A stretch of DNA of 64,000 bases. Origin: Ornithodoros turicata. Lineage: Eukaryota > Arthropoda > Arachnida > Ixodida > Argasidae. How positions within the stretch are numbered: the first letter of the stretch is position 1; the number at the start of each line of letters is the position of its first letter. Made by a program: the position numbers and the translations under genes. Below, piece after piece: positions 44,092 to 55,012 of this stretch. The notes beneath the pieces were generated by a model. That model made no database searches. It had not been told where the DNA came from and saw nothing but the letters and a program-made list of their open reading frames with translations. The stretch covers positions 186,001 to 250,000 of the forward strand of contig NW_026999293.1 of NCBI RefSeq assembly GCF_037126465.1, given 5' to 3'.

Positions 44092-44244
44092 CAGCAACAC
44101 TTGGGATGTGTCACATTAAAGAGGAACATCAAGAGAACTCTTCGAATGAACATCAAATTGTACAAGTGAAGACAGAGCCTTACAATGTTGCACTCTTGGC
44201 AGAGAAGGACCAGATGGGACACAGCTGTCTGTCAGCATCAGAGG
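44092..44244 (+). CDS. IKEEH/VKTEP exon (153 bases), diverged copy
   Basis: Acceptor TTTTGCTTTAG and donor GAGG, then GTAAGT (consensus) bound a phase-1/phase-1 exon. It encodes MCHIKEEHQENSSNEH, VKTEPYNV and SASEG. IKEE and VKTE are kept while PRE has become HQE. It has the strongest donor of the five copies and is the nearest upstream exon to the intact finger exon at 46,299, with a direct in-frame join G|GA. Confidence 0.7.
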
Positions 44245-44448
44245 GTAAGTACAAAGTGCTCAAGGGTACCTATACCCAGGCAGTCATATGGGTGTTCTTC
44301 AATGACCATTGAAACCATTGGTAATTGAACTCAAGTTAAGTAATTTTCGTTTCCGTTATCCGTTTCTGATACCAGCTTTTAATTTCGTTTCCGTTACTGT
44401 TCCTCGTAATGGAACGGCTGTTGCAGAGCTGCGGGAGGACGGTCTCTG

Positions 44449-44530
44449 TCAGCTCTCTGTCAGCTTTCTGTCAGCTCTATGTCAGCTCTATGCCAGCTCT
44501 ATGCCAGCTCTATGCCAGCTCTATGCCACT
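44449..44530 (+). repeat. 12-base tandem repeat
   Basis: About seven units of CAGCTCTATGCC-like sequence occur in a row, the first units being variants (CAGCTCTCTGT, CAGCTTTCTGT). It lies 200 bases after the 44.1-kb exon donor, inside the presumed intron. Confidence 0.8.
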
Positions 44531-45259
44531 GTTTTCCCCCAGTGCTGCTTCGGTGTGCCACGCGTACACACTGCACAAGTAATTTTATGCTGTTCAGATG
44601 CGCACATCGTGCAAGGTTTCTAAAGAAGTGCAAGAACATGTCTTCAGTCGGTCTTCTGTCATTCTGAGTCCAGCAACCCAAGATGGGCGTAAAGTTTATC
44701 CAGTGTCGCATTCACTGGCAGTTGCTCTCAGTAGCAAACAATACTGCCGTAGCCACGGCGAAACGCAGAAAGTAAAAGTAAATAAATATAAAACTCATAT
44801 GCTGTCATCCAAGTGCTATGGTAGAGTAGAGTGCAGTGCGTGGAGCCTGTTGTGTAAGTCTTATGTCTTGATTCATGTAGGTAGGTAATGTCATGAATGA
44901 TGCACCCTCGACATCCATTATGGCGCTTTGGTTCCATGCTGTCGTGCAATATTTAGGGCATTACACGGAATGAAGCAATAATAATAAAATGAAAAGTCAC
45001 TGAAGTGTCGTCGCACAACAGTATTAGTCATTACCTAAATTCAATACCGGACGATAATTTTCCTTTCCGTTTCTGTTTGCGGTAATGGTGGACAGTCGTA
45101 CGCGTTTCCATTTTCGTTATCGTTACTATCTCCAATTTCGGCAATACATATACTGTTTCTGTTTCCGCTACCATTACCGTTACCTGTCCCTGCTAAAAAT
45201 TACACAACACTGAGTACAGATGCCAGTGGCTTGTGAAAACAAGGAGCATGGCTTAAATA
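44531..45259. other. Intronic stretch, no gene
   Basis: Only short frames occur. Sequences such as TTTCCGTTTCTGTTTCCGTTACC near 45,060-45,185 repeat motifs seen at 44,345-44,405, so the two may be ends of one old pyrimidine-rich element. Ends could not be fixed. Confidence 0.35.
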
Positions 45260-45683
45260 CCGTATTTGCTCGAATGTAAGTCGACCGCCTTTTTCCAAAA
45301 TCGACGATCGAAAGTAGGGGGGTCGACTTATAATCGTGATCTGCGCAACCACGTTGCTCTGCGGCCGACGCGCTGGTCGCGCGCGTTCGCTTCCTCACAT
45401 GGGGGAGAGAGAGGGGAGGGGGTAAAGGGATTTGAACGTGTGACAAACGACAGCAATAAAAGCAGTCAAAACGAAAGTCCCTTCTTCCTTACTCTCCCAT
45501 GGTTAAAGTGCGTCGTTTCTACGGGGCGTCATTGAAGCAACGTGCGATACTCTTTCCCGAATACATCCCCCTTTTCCCCCATTTCCCTGAATACATCTTT
45601 TACGTTTTCGTTACCACAGAAGTTTATTTCATTTTCATGAATCTCTAAAGGGGGGGTGTCTACTAACATTCAGGTAAATACGG
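45260..45683. mobile_element. TA-target MITE with CCGTATTT ends
   Basis: The left end CCGTATTTGCTCGAATGTAA and the right end reversed (CCGTATTTACCTGAATGTTA) match, and TA flanks both (45,258-45,259 and 45,684-45,685). The 424-base body holds a GTCGACTTATAA subterminal motif near the left end. Its ends resemble pogo/Tc1-mariner type elements. No coding frame. Confidence 0.7.
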
Positions 45684-46298
45684 TAATTTAGTAAATGCAT
45701 CTTCCGATAAACGGAAGATATTTTCCAGGTTCTTCAAGGTGCCATTTAAAGGGATTCCACCTTTTTTTTTTCTTCAGACACTGCAGCGATTTTCGCAAGT
45801 TCTTCATCAATAGGGAACGGATTTTCGGGCACTAACAGGTGGCGCTCTTTGCTGGATATATCATTCTAGGCCAACCAACCTTCAGAACCGTATTGTTTCA
45901 TCTTCCGTTTGGGGAGGAATGTTGATACATAAAACGGTGCGCACCCCCTTTCTTAGCTTATCCGGAGACAGAGCAATATCATCCGCGATGATGATTGACA
46001 TACTGCGTGCTATGAGGTCAAGAGCGCCCTCTGTTGGGATTGAAGAAAGGAAGGAAACAAAAGGCTCTCACTGTCCCGTATCGAGCTCTAGGCCTTCTGC
46101 CTGAAAGTACGACACTTTGCCTCACAGCAAATACCTGGAGGAGAGGATTGGGCAGTCGCTTTAAACCTAGGACCTCAATAGTGTGCAAGGGAGATCATTT
46201 GCTGAGTCGAACATGAACAGCCTGAGGGCAAAGGCGGTGCCATCAAAGGTGCGCCTGTGCTGGTATGCCCACCTAATCTCCAATTTCCGAAATTACAG

Positions 46299-49135
46299 GA
46301 GCAAGAGGAAGCACTGGTTTGCTCCACATTAACGACCAGCCCAGAGGCACTTGTGATCAAGCATCTTCTGGTTGCACTTCTTCAGAGGCACAGTTCAATA
46401 TCAGCACAATAACCGTTGAAGCGCAGTTCGACAACACTTCACCAGTCACTATGGACAGTCCTCCCATGGAGCAACCTCGAGACCAGAGCAAGCCATGTGC
46501 ACTTGCGTGCACGTCGAAAGACAGCCAGAGACGTCACATGCTTGCACAGTGTCACAATAAGTCTGAAAAGTGTCCAGCTACTCCATCGAGGGATCAGATG
46601 GGAGAGGAGGGTTTTAGGTACGACATCTGTCCCTCTGTATTCTTGCCGTCTGGCAGTGACACGAGTCACGTGTCAAAGCGTACTGACGAGGAGTCATGCA
46701 AGTCCGACCACTGTCCTGCACAGTTCCACCAGAGGAGGAGTCTGCGGTGTCACATGCAAACGCACATGAACCAGCAGTTGTACAAGAATGATACCTGCCC
46801 TGCGAAGTTCAGCCGTATTGTGCACCGGCGGCTTCGCAAGCGAGCACACACTCGAGAAAAACTATACAAGTGTGATGCCTGCCCGGCAGAGTTCAGCCGG
46901 ACCTGGCACCTACAGCGTCACAAGCGGACACACAGGGGTGAGAAACCGAATAAGTGCGATCTCTGTCCCGCTGAGTTCAGCCAGAGCAAGAGCCTGTTGG
47001 ATCACAAACTGACGCACATGGGCGAGAAAACACAGAAGTCCAATGTTTGCCCTGCGGAGTTCGGTCGGAGAAGGAGCTTTCAGAAGCACAAGTGGACACA
47101 CACGAGCAAGAAGCCATATAAGTGCGATGCCTGCCCAGCGAAGTTCAGCCATAACGAACATCTCCAGCGTCACAAGCGGACACACACCGGCGAGAAACCA
47201 TACAAGTGCGATGCCTGCCCAGCAGCGTTCAGTGAGAGAGGGAACCTACAGCAGCACAAGCGGACCCACACGGGCGAGAAGCCATACAAGTGCGATGTCT
47301 GCCAAGCGAAGTTCAGCCAGAGCGGGCACCTACAGCGTCACAAGCAGACACACAAAGGCGAGAAACCATATAAGTGCGATCTCTGTCCTGCTGGGTTCAG
47401 CAAGAGCAAGAGCCTGTCAGATCACAAACTGACGCACACGGGCGAGAAGCCATACAAGTGCGATGCCTGCCCAGCGAAGTTCAGCCGTAACGAACACCTC
47501 CAGCGTCACAAGCAGACACACACCGGCGAGAAACCATACAAGTGTGATGCCTGCCAAGCGGAGTTCAGTGAGAGAGTGAACCTACAGCACCACAAGCAGA
47601 CACACACGGGCGAGAAGCCATACAAGTGCGATGTCTGCCCAGCGAAGTTCAGCCAGAGCGGGCACCTACAGCGTCACAAGCGGACACACAGGAGCGAGAA
47701 GCCGTACAAGTGCGATCTCTGTCCTGCTGGGTTCAGCCAGAGCAAGAGCCTGTCGTATCACAAACTGACGCACACAGGCAAGAAAACATACAAGTGCAGT
47801 GTTTGTTCTGCAGAGTTCGGTCATAGAGGGAACTTACAGCAGCACAAACTGACACACACGGGCGAGAAGCCATACAAGTGCGATGTCTGCCCAGCGAAGT
47901 TCAGCCAGAGCGGGCACCTACAGCGTCACAAGCAGACACACAGGAGCGAGAAGCCGTACAAGTGCGATCTCTGTCCTGCTGGGTTCAGCCAGAGCAAGAG
48001 CCTGTCGTATCACAAACTGACGCACACAGGCAAGAAAACATCCAAGTGCAGTGTTTCTTCTGCGGAGTTCGGTCAGAGAGGGAACTTACAGCAGCACAAG
48101 CTGACACACACGGGCGAGAAGCCATACAAGTGCGATGCCTGCCCAGCGAAGTTCAGCCATAACGAGCATCTCCAGCGTCACAAGCGGACACACACCGGCG
48201 AGAAACCATACAAGTGCGATGCCTGCCCAGCGGCGTTCAGTGAGAGAGGGAACCTGCAGCAGCACAAGCGGACACACACGGGCGAGAAGCCATACAAGTG
48301 TGATGTCTGCCCAGCGAAATTCAGCCAGAGCGGGCACCTCCAGCGTCACAAGCGGACACACAGGGGCGAGAAATCGTACAAGTGCGATCTCTGTCCTGCT
48401 GGGTTCAGCCAGAGCAAGAGCCTGTCGTATCACAAACTGACACACACAGGCAAGAAAACATCCAAGTGCAATCTTTGCCCTGCAGAATTCGGGCAGAGAG
48501 GGAACTTACAGCAGCACAAGCTGACACACACCGGCGAGAAACCATACAAGTGCGATGCCTGCCCAGCAAAGTTCAGCCAGAGCGGGCACCTACAGCGTCA
48601 CAAGCGGACACACAGGGGCGAGAAACCGTGCAAGTGCGATCTCTGTCCTGCTGAGTTCAACCAGAGCAAGAGCCTGTCGGATCACAAACTGACGCACACG
48701 GGCGAGAAAACATACAAGTGCAATCTTTGCCCTGCGGAATTCGGGCAGAGAGGGAACTTACAGCAGCACAAGCGGACACATACGGGCGAGAAGACATACC
48801 AGTGCGATGCATGCCCGGCGGAGTTCAGCCAGAACGGACAGCTCCAGCGTCACAAGCGAACACACACCGGCGAGAAACCATACAGGTGTGGTGCTTGCCC
48901 AGCGGAGTACAGTGAGAGAAGGAGCCTGCAGCAGCACAAGCGGACACACATGGGTGTGAAGCCATACAAGTGCGATGCCCGCCGTGCTGACCTCTGCCTG
49001 AGGAGGAACCTACGGCAGCGTAAGCGGACACACACGGGCGAGATGCTATACATGTGTGATGTCTGCCCTGGTAATTTCAGCCTGAGCAGGAACCTACGGC
49101 AGCACAAGCAGGCAAACACGGGCGAGAAGCCATAA
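46299..49135 (+). CDS. Large C2H2 zinc-finger terminal exon (about 29 finger units)
   Basis: This is the best preserved member of the family and probably a nuclear DNA-binding regulator. The exon starts after GAAATTACAG at 46,298 in phase 1 (completing a Gly codon with the upstream IKEEP exon) and runs open for about 945 codons to TAA at 49,133-49,135. The N-terminal ~150 residues hold LLHINDQPRG, SSEAQFN, a degenerate finger (CALACTSKDSQRRH) and YDICPSVFLPSGSD. Then come about 29 units of 28 residues; about 23 keep C2H2. One internal unit has CSVSS (Cys lost), and the first and last few are degenerate. Fingers recur in blocks (NEHL, ERGN, SGHL, SKSL), so the array grew by multi-finger duplication. 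No start codon belongs to this exon; initiation must come from an upstream exon. Confidence 0.85.
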
Positions 49136-50220
49136 AAGTACGATGTCTGTCCTGCGTAGTTCAGTCAGAGCAGACACCTACAGAGTCACAAGACAGACAG
49201 ACTCGAAGCCATACAGGAGCATTCCCTGTTCTGCAAACTTGAGGTAGTGCCAAACCTGCAGCGTTACAACTGCATGCAGGTACATGGGTGTGATGCCCTA
49301 CAAATGCTACTTCTGTTATGCAGGGATCAGTCACAGGACCAGCAGGCACCAGTCAGCGAACCAAATAGCTGCTGGCTGAGCACGAGCTAGTTCAGCCAGA
49401 GCAGGAACCTGTGGCTTCACATGTCTCCACAAGGCACTTGAGATTTGAAACTGTGCAAGTACAGATGCCATGTACACGTGAAAGAATCCGTCCAATTAAG
49501 TGTCACTTCTGTGCTGTTGTATGTCCTTCATGAACACATGATGATGCGCAGGGAGAAAAGGCTATGCAGAAGCTGTCTATATCGTATCCCATTTTATTTC
49601 TGCTTTTTTTCTGGTGGAATGTTTCAAAACTTGCTCGCATGAACAAACTGAGGTTCAAAAATAGTTGGATTGGAGCTGGATTTGGTGGTGATGCATTGAA
49701 GTGTCACGAAACCCAGTGCCTGGGAGACAAACAGACATGAAAAAGACATCCTCTCACAGGCTCTGAACTGCAGAGGACGGTTCATTTCCATGAGCAACAT
49801 GCTCTTACATTGCTCCCTTCCCTCTTTTTCTTCCTCTCATGATGAATGGGTATCTTCTTTATCGTTGACTACTGAAGCGCGGAAGGAACATGGACACGAG
49901 AGGTAAGGGAAACACAAGCGCTTGTGCTTGTCTTACATCTCTTGTTCATACTCCTTTGGCACTTCGTTAATCAAACCAGGGATAGTCATCAAACTAGCCC
50001 AGCTATCTACCATTGTGCTTCTCTTGAGGCTTCCATTGTTTTATGCCGTACGTCTCGTCTGTTTGTGAAGTGAACAAAGAAATCGACGTAAAGAAATAAA
50101 AAAAAAGATTTCCAACCACTTACATATGCAAACTTGATACCAAAATCCCGTGAATTTCCTTTTGTCTCACGACCAAACTAAATAAATGTACACACTAAAA
50201 GTAAATTTGAACACATTCTG
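49136..50220. other. 3' flank of the zinc-finger exon, no gene
   Basis: Weak degenerate finger traces continue to about 49,420. AATAAA-type sequences occur near 50,095 and 50,180. Nothing else is recognised. Confidence 0.4.
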
Positions 50221-50871
50221 TTGTAGTGCCTCTCACAGCGTATAAGTGCGATCTTTGCCAGCAGAATTCAAGAGAGAGCACAAAGCTGTGGTTCACAAGC
50301 GTACACACACGGGGAAAGGCCATACAAGTGCGATCTCTGTCCTAAGCAATTCAGCCAGAACACGAGCCTGGTGCGTCACAGGCGAGAAGCCGTATAAGTG
50401 CGATCTCTGTCCCGCAGAATTCGGAGAGAGCACAAAGCTGTGGGTTCACAAGCGTACACACATGGGGGAAAGGTCATACAAGTGCGGTCTCTCCTAAGCA
50501 ATTCAGCCAGAACACAAGCCTGGTGCAGTCACAGGCGAGAAGCCGTATAAGTGCGATCTTTGTCCCGCAGAATTCGCAGAGAGCAGAAAGCTGTGGGTTC
50601 AGAAGCGTACACACATGGGGGAAAGGCCATACAAGTGCGATCTCTGTCCTAAGCAATTCAGCCAGAACACAAGCCTGGTGCGTCACAGGCGAGAAGCCGT
50701 ACAAGAGCGATCTTTGTCCGCAGAATTCGCAGAGAGCAGAAGCTGTGGGTTCGCAAAGCGTACACACATGGGGGAAAGGCCATACAAGTGCGATCTCTGT
50801 CCTAAGCAATTCAGCCAGAACACAAGCTTGGTGCGTCACAGGCGACAAGCCGTATAAGTGTGATCTTTGCC
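50220..50871 (+). pseudogene. Frame-broken two-finger tandem array running into a gap
   Basis: Four repeats (period 152-155 bases) each combine a finger [17 protein letters not shown] and a finger [17 protein letters not shown] with THMGERPYK linkers. Each unit lacks about 14 bases between the first finger's last His and the next linker (VRHRREAV instead of an HTGEKPYK linker), so the frame is lost in every unit. Because the same lesion occurs in all copies, it was amplified after arising. The array is cut at 50,872 by the assembly gap, so its true length is unknown. The acceptor-like start near 50,226 (GTAGTGCCTCTCACAG) suggests an original exon edge. Confidence 0.65.
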
Positions 50872-50971
50872 NNNNNNNNNNNNNNNNNNNNNNNNNNNNN
50901 NNNNNNNNNNNNNNNNNNNNNNNNNNNNNNNNNNNNNNNNNNNNNNNNNNNNNNNNNNNNNNNNNNNNNNN
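50872..50971. other. Assembly gap of 100 N
   Basis: Exactly 100 unknown bases, the usual placeholder for a gap of unknown size. The sequence on its two sides (finger array, integrase) need not be adjacent in the genome. Confidence 0.95.
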
Positions 50972-51262
50972 TTTCGAACTGCCGCCCTCGGTCAGTTGTG
51001 ATTTGGGATGGTACGCCAAAACGCGATATCCACATAGACAAGAAGGTGGCGGCGACAGTTTCGGCTGACATGTCCGGCATGGGGAACGCCTCTGCCCATC
51101 GAGTGTAACGGTCCACGGCGGTGAGGAGATAGCGATTGCCGGAGGACGGGGGCAGCGGTCCCACTATGTCCAGGTGGACCATGTCGAAGCGGGCGTCGGG
51201 CAGAGCGGAACGTCCTAGTGGGGTCACAGTGTGGAGGTGAGTTTTCGATCTTTCTTATCGCC
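50972..51262 (-). pseudogene. Ty3/gypsy-like integrase fragment
   Basis: The minus strand encodes [17 protein letters not shown], then [14 protein letters not shown] (first catalytic Asp), [17 protein letters not shown], and [16 protein letters not shown] (second catalytic Asp). The third acidic residue would lie in the gap. This is a retroviral-type integrase core of an LTR retrotransposon. Upstream pol domains are absent and the frame meets a stop at about 51,255, close to LTR-like sequence, so the element lost its gag to RNase H part or is misassembled. Confidence 0.8.
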
Positions 51263-51287
51263 GCTCCGCGTCTGAGGGGGGAGCACT

Positions 51288-51962
51288 GTAGCGGGCCGTG
51301 GACAACGACGAAGATGGCCACGCGCCTGGAGCACCTGCCTCAGTTCCACCGGCGCGGCCATGGAGATAGGCCACTGTCATCGCCTCTCCGTGGCATACCA
51401 TCATCGCCGGTCGGGGCTCATGTAGAGGAAGACCATCGTCCTCTACAGAATAATGGTCCGACTGGGAGCTCACAAACTTTTATACACAGCGGCGAACATT
51501 GTAGAAAGCGCGCGTCGGTGGAGAGGAGGAAATACAGAACCCAGGCAGCTCAATCTACTGAAAGTTGAATACAATAGGGGTTGGCCTTGAACCACCTAGG
51601 GGTGGAAGACCTTGAACAGACTCTTGAAACTAAGGAACATTGATAAGACACGTACCGTCCACCCCTATTGCACCCGACTTTTAGTACAATGTGCTGCTTG
51701 GGAGGCCTCTCCGAGCTCGTCGGCCCGTCCTTGATTGATGCGAGCGGAGGAGCAGATGCTTCCAGAAGGATCGCTTGCAATGTAGCGCGCCGTGTCACAG
51801 GCCCCAGCCCGTCGTTCGACGCCTCGTTGCCTGTTGTTGTTGCGTGTGGTCGCCCCAAAGAAGATACATGGCAATATTACTTTGGTTGCCGTATATTTGG
51901 TTCGTATGAAAGCGTCTCCGGGCGTCTCCTATGAAAGCGTCGTCCCGCTAGGGAGTATGACA
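51288..51962 (-). repeat. Probable LTR split by a MITE
   Basis: Read on the minus strand, it starts TGTCATACTCCCTAGCGG (51,962) and ends CCCGCTACA (51,288), giving TG...CA termini. It carries a TATA box (GTGTATAAAAG, about 51,476-51,486). The 163-bp palindromic MITE at 51,540-51,702 is inserted in it. The second LTR is not in the window, so the call rests on ends, TATA and adjacency to the integrase. Confidence 0.5.
51540..51702. mobile_element. Palindromic MITE, copy 3 (163 bp)
   Basis: Same family as 29,972-30,124 and 30,300-30,452, with a more diverged left arm (CCCAGGCAGCTCAAT) and about 10 extra bases in the middle. Confidence 0.7.
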
Positions 51963-52261
51963 CCCTGACGGGTCCGGCGGACGGGTATAGACAAGAGTGT
52001 AGTCGAAGTCACTTTAAGTGTTCGTTGCATCGATTCAAATCAGCTTGCTGCTACAGAGTGCCTGTCTCGGCCGTAACGTTCACTGTCTCTATTACGCATT
52101 ATCGCTATGTAGTATTTATTTATTTTATTTGAAAGATACTGCCGGCCATCTCTTGATGGCCATGGCAGAGGAGGTGAGTACACTACATACAACACATACA
52201 ACATACAGCTATACACAGTGCAAAATGTCAAGCGTTAAACATCTGAAGGCAAGAAAGAAAG

Positions 52262-55012
52262 TTAGTCTACAAGACCTTGTAAAAACTGGGTTGGTGATGA
52301 AATTTGTGTAACACAAGAGGGCAATTTGTTCCATTCTCGTACAGTGCGAGGAAAAAAAGAAAATTTAAACACATCTTTATTGCAACGAAACTCACGGATT
52401 AATTTACTATGTTTCAGTCTTGTGGATCGGCTCGAATTGTAAGTTAAGTAATCGCAGAACTTGAGCCCATTAGTACCGCTGACTATATCGTGCAAAAACT
52501 TGAGACGCCGAATTTTCCTTCGTTGAGCCAAGGTTGGCAAACCAGATTTAGCATAGAGTGAAGTCGAAGATGTGTGCTGACCATATGCATTATATATAAA
52601 TCGAAGGGCTTTTTTCTGCACAGATTCTAGCATGTTAGTATGCGTCTGTACGTAGGGATCCTAAAGAATATCCGCGTACTCTAAAATTGGCCGCACTAAC
52701 GTAGTGTAAGCCGTCAGCTTCGTTGCAGACGTACAGTGGCGCATCGTCCTCCTCAGTGACCAAAGTTTACGGGATGCTTTGGTAGCAACTTGTTCAACAT
52801 GCTCGGCCCAGCTTAGGTTTGATGCTATTGATACACCAAGGTATTTTTGGTTCTCCACTTTACTCAACACAGTAGTGTTAATGCTATACGGAAAGGACAA
52901 TGACGTTTTCTTCGTTGTAACACACATGAACACGCACTTTTTCACATTGAGCTCCATCTGCCACATTTCACACCACGTAACAATAGATTGCAGACAGTTG
53001 TTTAATTTGACTTGGTCGTTAGTAGTGTTTATACTAGAATACAAAATGCAATCATCAGCAAAGAAACGACACTGGATTCCCGGAATGGCGATGCAGAGGT
53101 CATTTATAAAAATTAGAAACAACAACGGTCCAAGCACGGACCCCTGTGGTACTCCGGAGAGAACTGCCAAGGAATGCGAATGGGCTCCACCAATACTCAC
53201 GAACTGTTTACGATTAGTAAGATAGGAGTGAAACCACTGCAGTATACGATCATTACTTATTATGTTTTTCAATTTATACAACAGCTTAGTGTGCGAAACT
53301 CTGTCGAATGCCTTTGATAGGTCTAAAAACACAACGTCCGTTTGACCACCTTTGTCTACAACAGAGGCAAAGTCATGAACTATGTGTACAAGTTGCGTAA
53401 CTGTTGAGTAACCTCGCCTAAAGCCGTGCTGCTGTTTCACCAAGAAATCACTTTCTTCCAAAACGCTAATTATGTGTTTAAAGACAATATGTTCCAGAAC
53501 TTTGCTACTAGTACTTAGTAGTGATACCGGCCTGTAGTTAGTAATGTTTGATTTATCACCGCTTTTAAATATTGGTACCACTTTGGCTACCTTCCAGTCA
53601 GACGGGATTTCACCCGATCTTAAACTGGATTGGTAAATGATACAAAGAAACTTTGAACACCACTCTGCATACCGCTGTAAAAAAGCATTGGGTATCCCGT
53701 CTGGACCACACGCCTTCTTCGTGTCCAGCCGGAGGAGCCTATCTAAGACACCCTCTGTGAACACTTCGACATCGCTCAGACCAAAGCAGGTAGAAGAGAA
53801 AGGTGGTTCTGTACAGTCGTCGTTGGTGTACACAGAGGCAAACCACCCGTTGAATTCATCCGCGATTCTCGCGCCGTCGACAACTGCCATCCCATTGAGT
53901 TTAATCTCTTTAATCTTATTGTCCTTTTTAACCAGATGACTCCAGAACCGTCTTGGATTATGTTTAAGAAAGTTGTGCATAGTAACATTAAAGAAGTGGA
54001 AACGAGAACGGCGTACTAGTAAACGCAATTTTTGACGCAATACCGGGAGTGAGCCTTTGTGCCCTGGATGGAACCTTTCTATCCTATTTATTTTACGTTT
54101 CAACTGTAAAATCTCACGCGTTACCCAAGGATTACGCTTCTTCCGCTTCACTGTGCGCAAAGGCACAAACTTTTCGATGCACTCCAGCGCCAAATTCTTA
54201 AAGAAAAGCCACCTTTTGTCAACAGAGACTGTGGTATCCTCACAAAGCACAACAAATCGGTCAAAAGATTCTTCCAGCATGTCCACAACATCAGTATCAC
54301 TTGCCCTGCTGAAATCACGATATTTGTTGGTCTCAATATTTGTCCCCCAGTTAATTGACATGTTCAATGTGCAAACAACTGCATCGTGGTCAGATATTCC
54401 GTCTGCGATCGACACATCAATTAGCGTATTTGCTGCAGCGTAAGATAAGAAAACAAGGTCAATCAACGACTCGCCATCATTGGTCCTACGCGTGGGAGCA
54501 TCTACCACCTGCGATAAGTTGTTATCAAAAGCGATATCAGTTAAGAGCCGAGAGTGTTCACATCCGGCTGCAGGCAACATGTTTTTCCAGTCTATTAGCG
54601 GGAGGTTGAAGTCACCAGCCAAAATCACAGATGGAAATTCTTTAGATTTCGTGTCGAGAAAGTGGGACAATTCATGAAGTACATCTGTACTTGCTCGAGG
54701 GCACCTGTAGAATCCTCCCACCAAAATCGAACAGGTGTGACTCTTTACAGCAACCCAAACCATCTCGCACCCGTGGTCATGTTCAACAACTGATGCAGAG
54801 AAGCACTCCTTAACAAGTATGGCTACACCGCCTCCACGTGAACCACGGTCACGGCGGAAAACGCTGAATCCATCAGGAAAGATCTCGCTATCTTGAATGC
54901 TTTCGTTCAACCAAGTTTCAGTCACTACTGTAATGTCAGGATCGAACGCAAGTAATATTGACTCTAGCTCCGCCACCTTGTTGACAACACTCCTAGCATT
55001 GATATTTAGCAA
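52262..55012 (-). pseudogene. LINE ORF2: APE endonuclease and reverse transcriptase, one in-frame stop
   Basis: The N-terminal endonuclease shows NINARSV, VVTETWLNE, ILAGDFNLP (D-x-N) and GISDHDAVV. The RT then shows WKVAKVVPIFKSGD, NYRPVSLLS, QHGFRRGYST, VVFLDLSKAFDRV (motif A), SGVPQGSVLGPLLF (motif B) and FADDCILY (motif C). The C-terminal part (EYADIL, stop, DPYVQTHTNMLESVQKKALRF) is interrupted by TAG at 52,661-52,663, in a place where related LINEs usually have Trp (IVWDPY), so a single base change explains it. Downstream the frame is open to 52,262. The first codons overlap the ORF1 stop (TTGCTAA), so ORF2 probably relies on reinitiation or frameshifting. It would nick target DNA and prime reverse transcription. 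Confidence 0.85.

Noticed and set aside
47043..48918. Alternative-frame open readings such as repeats of RSHTSAMP or QADTHGREAI in the large finger exon
   Set aside because: These are out-of-frame readings of the C2H2 repeats; only the CDACPAKF frame carries the Cys/His pattern throughout.
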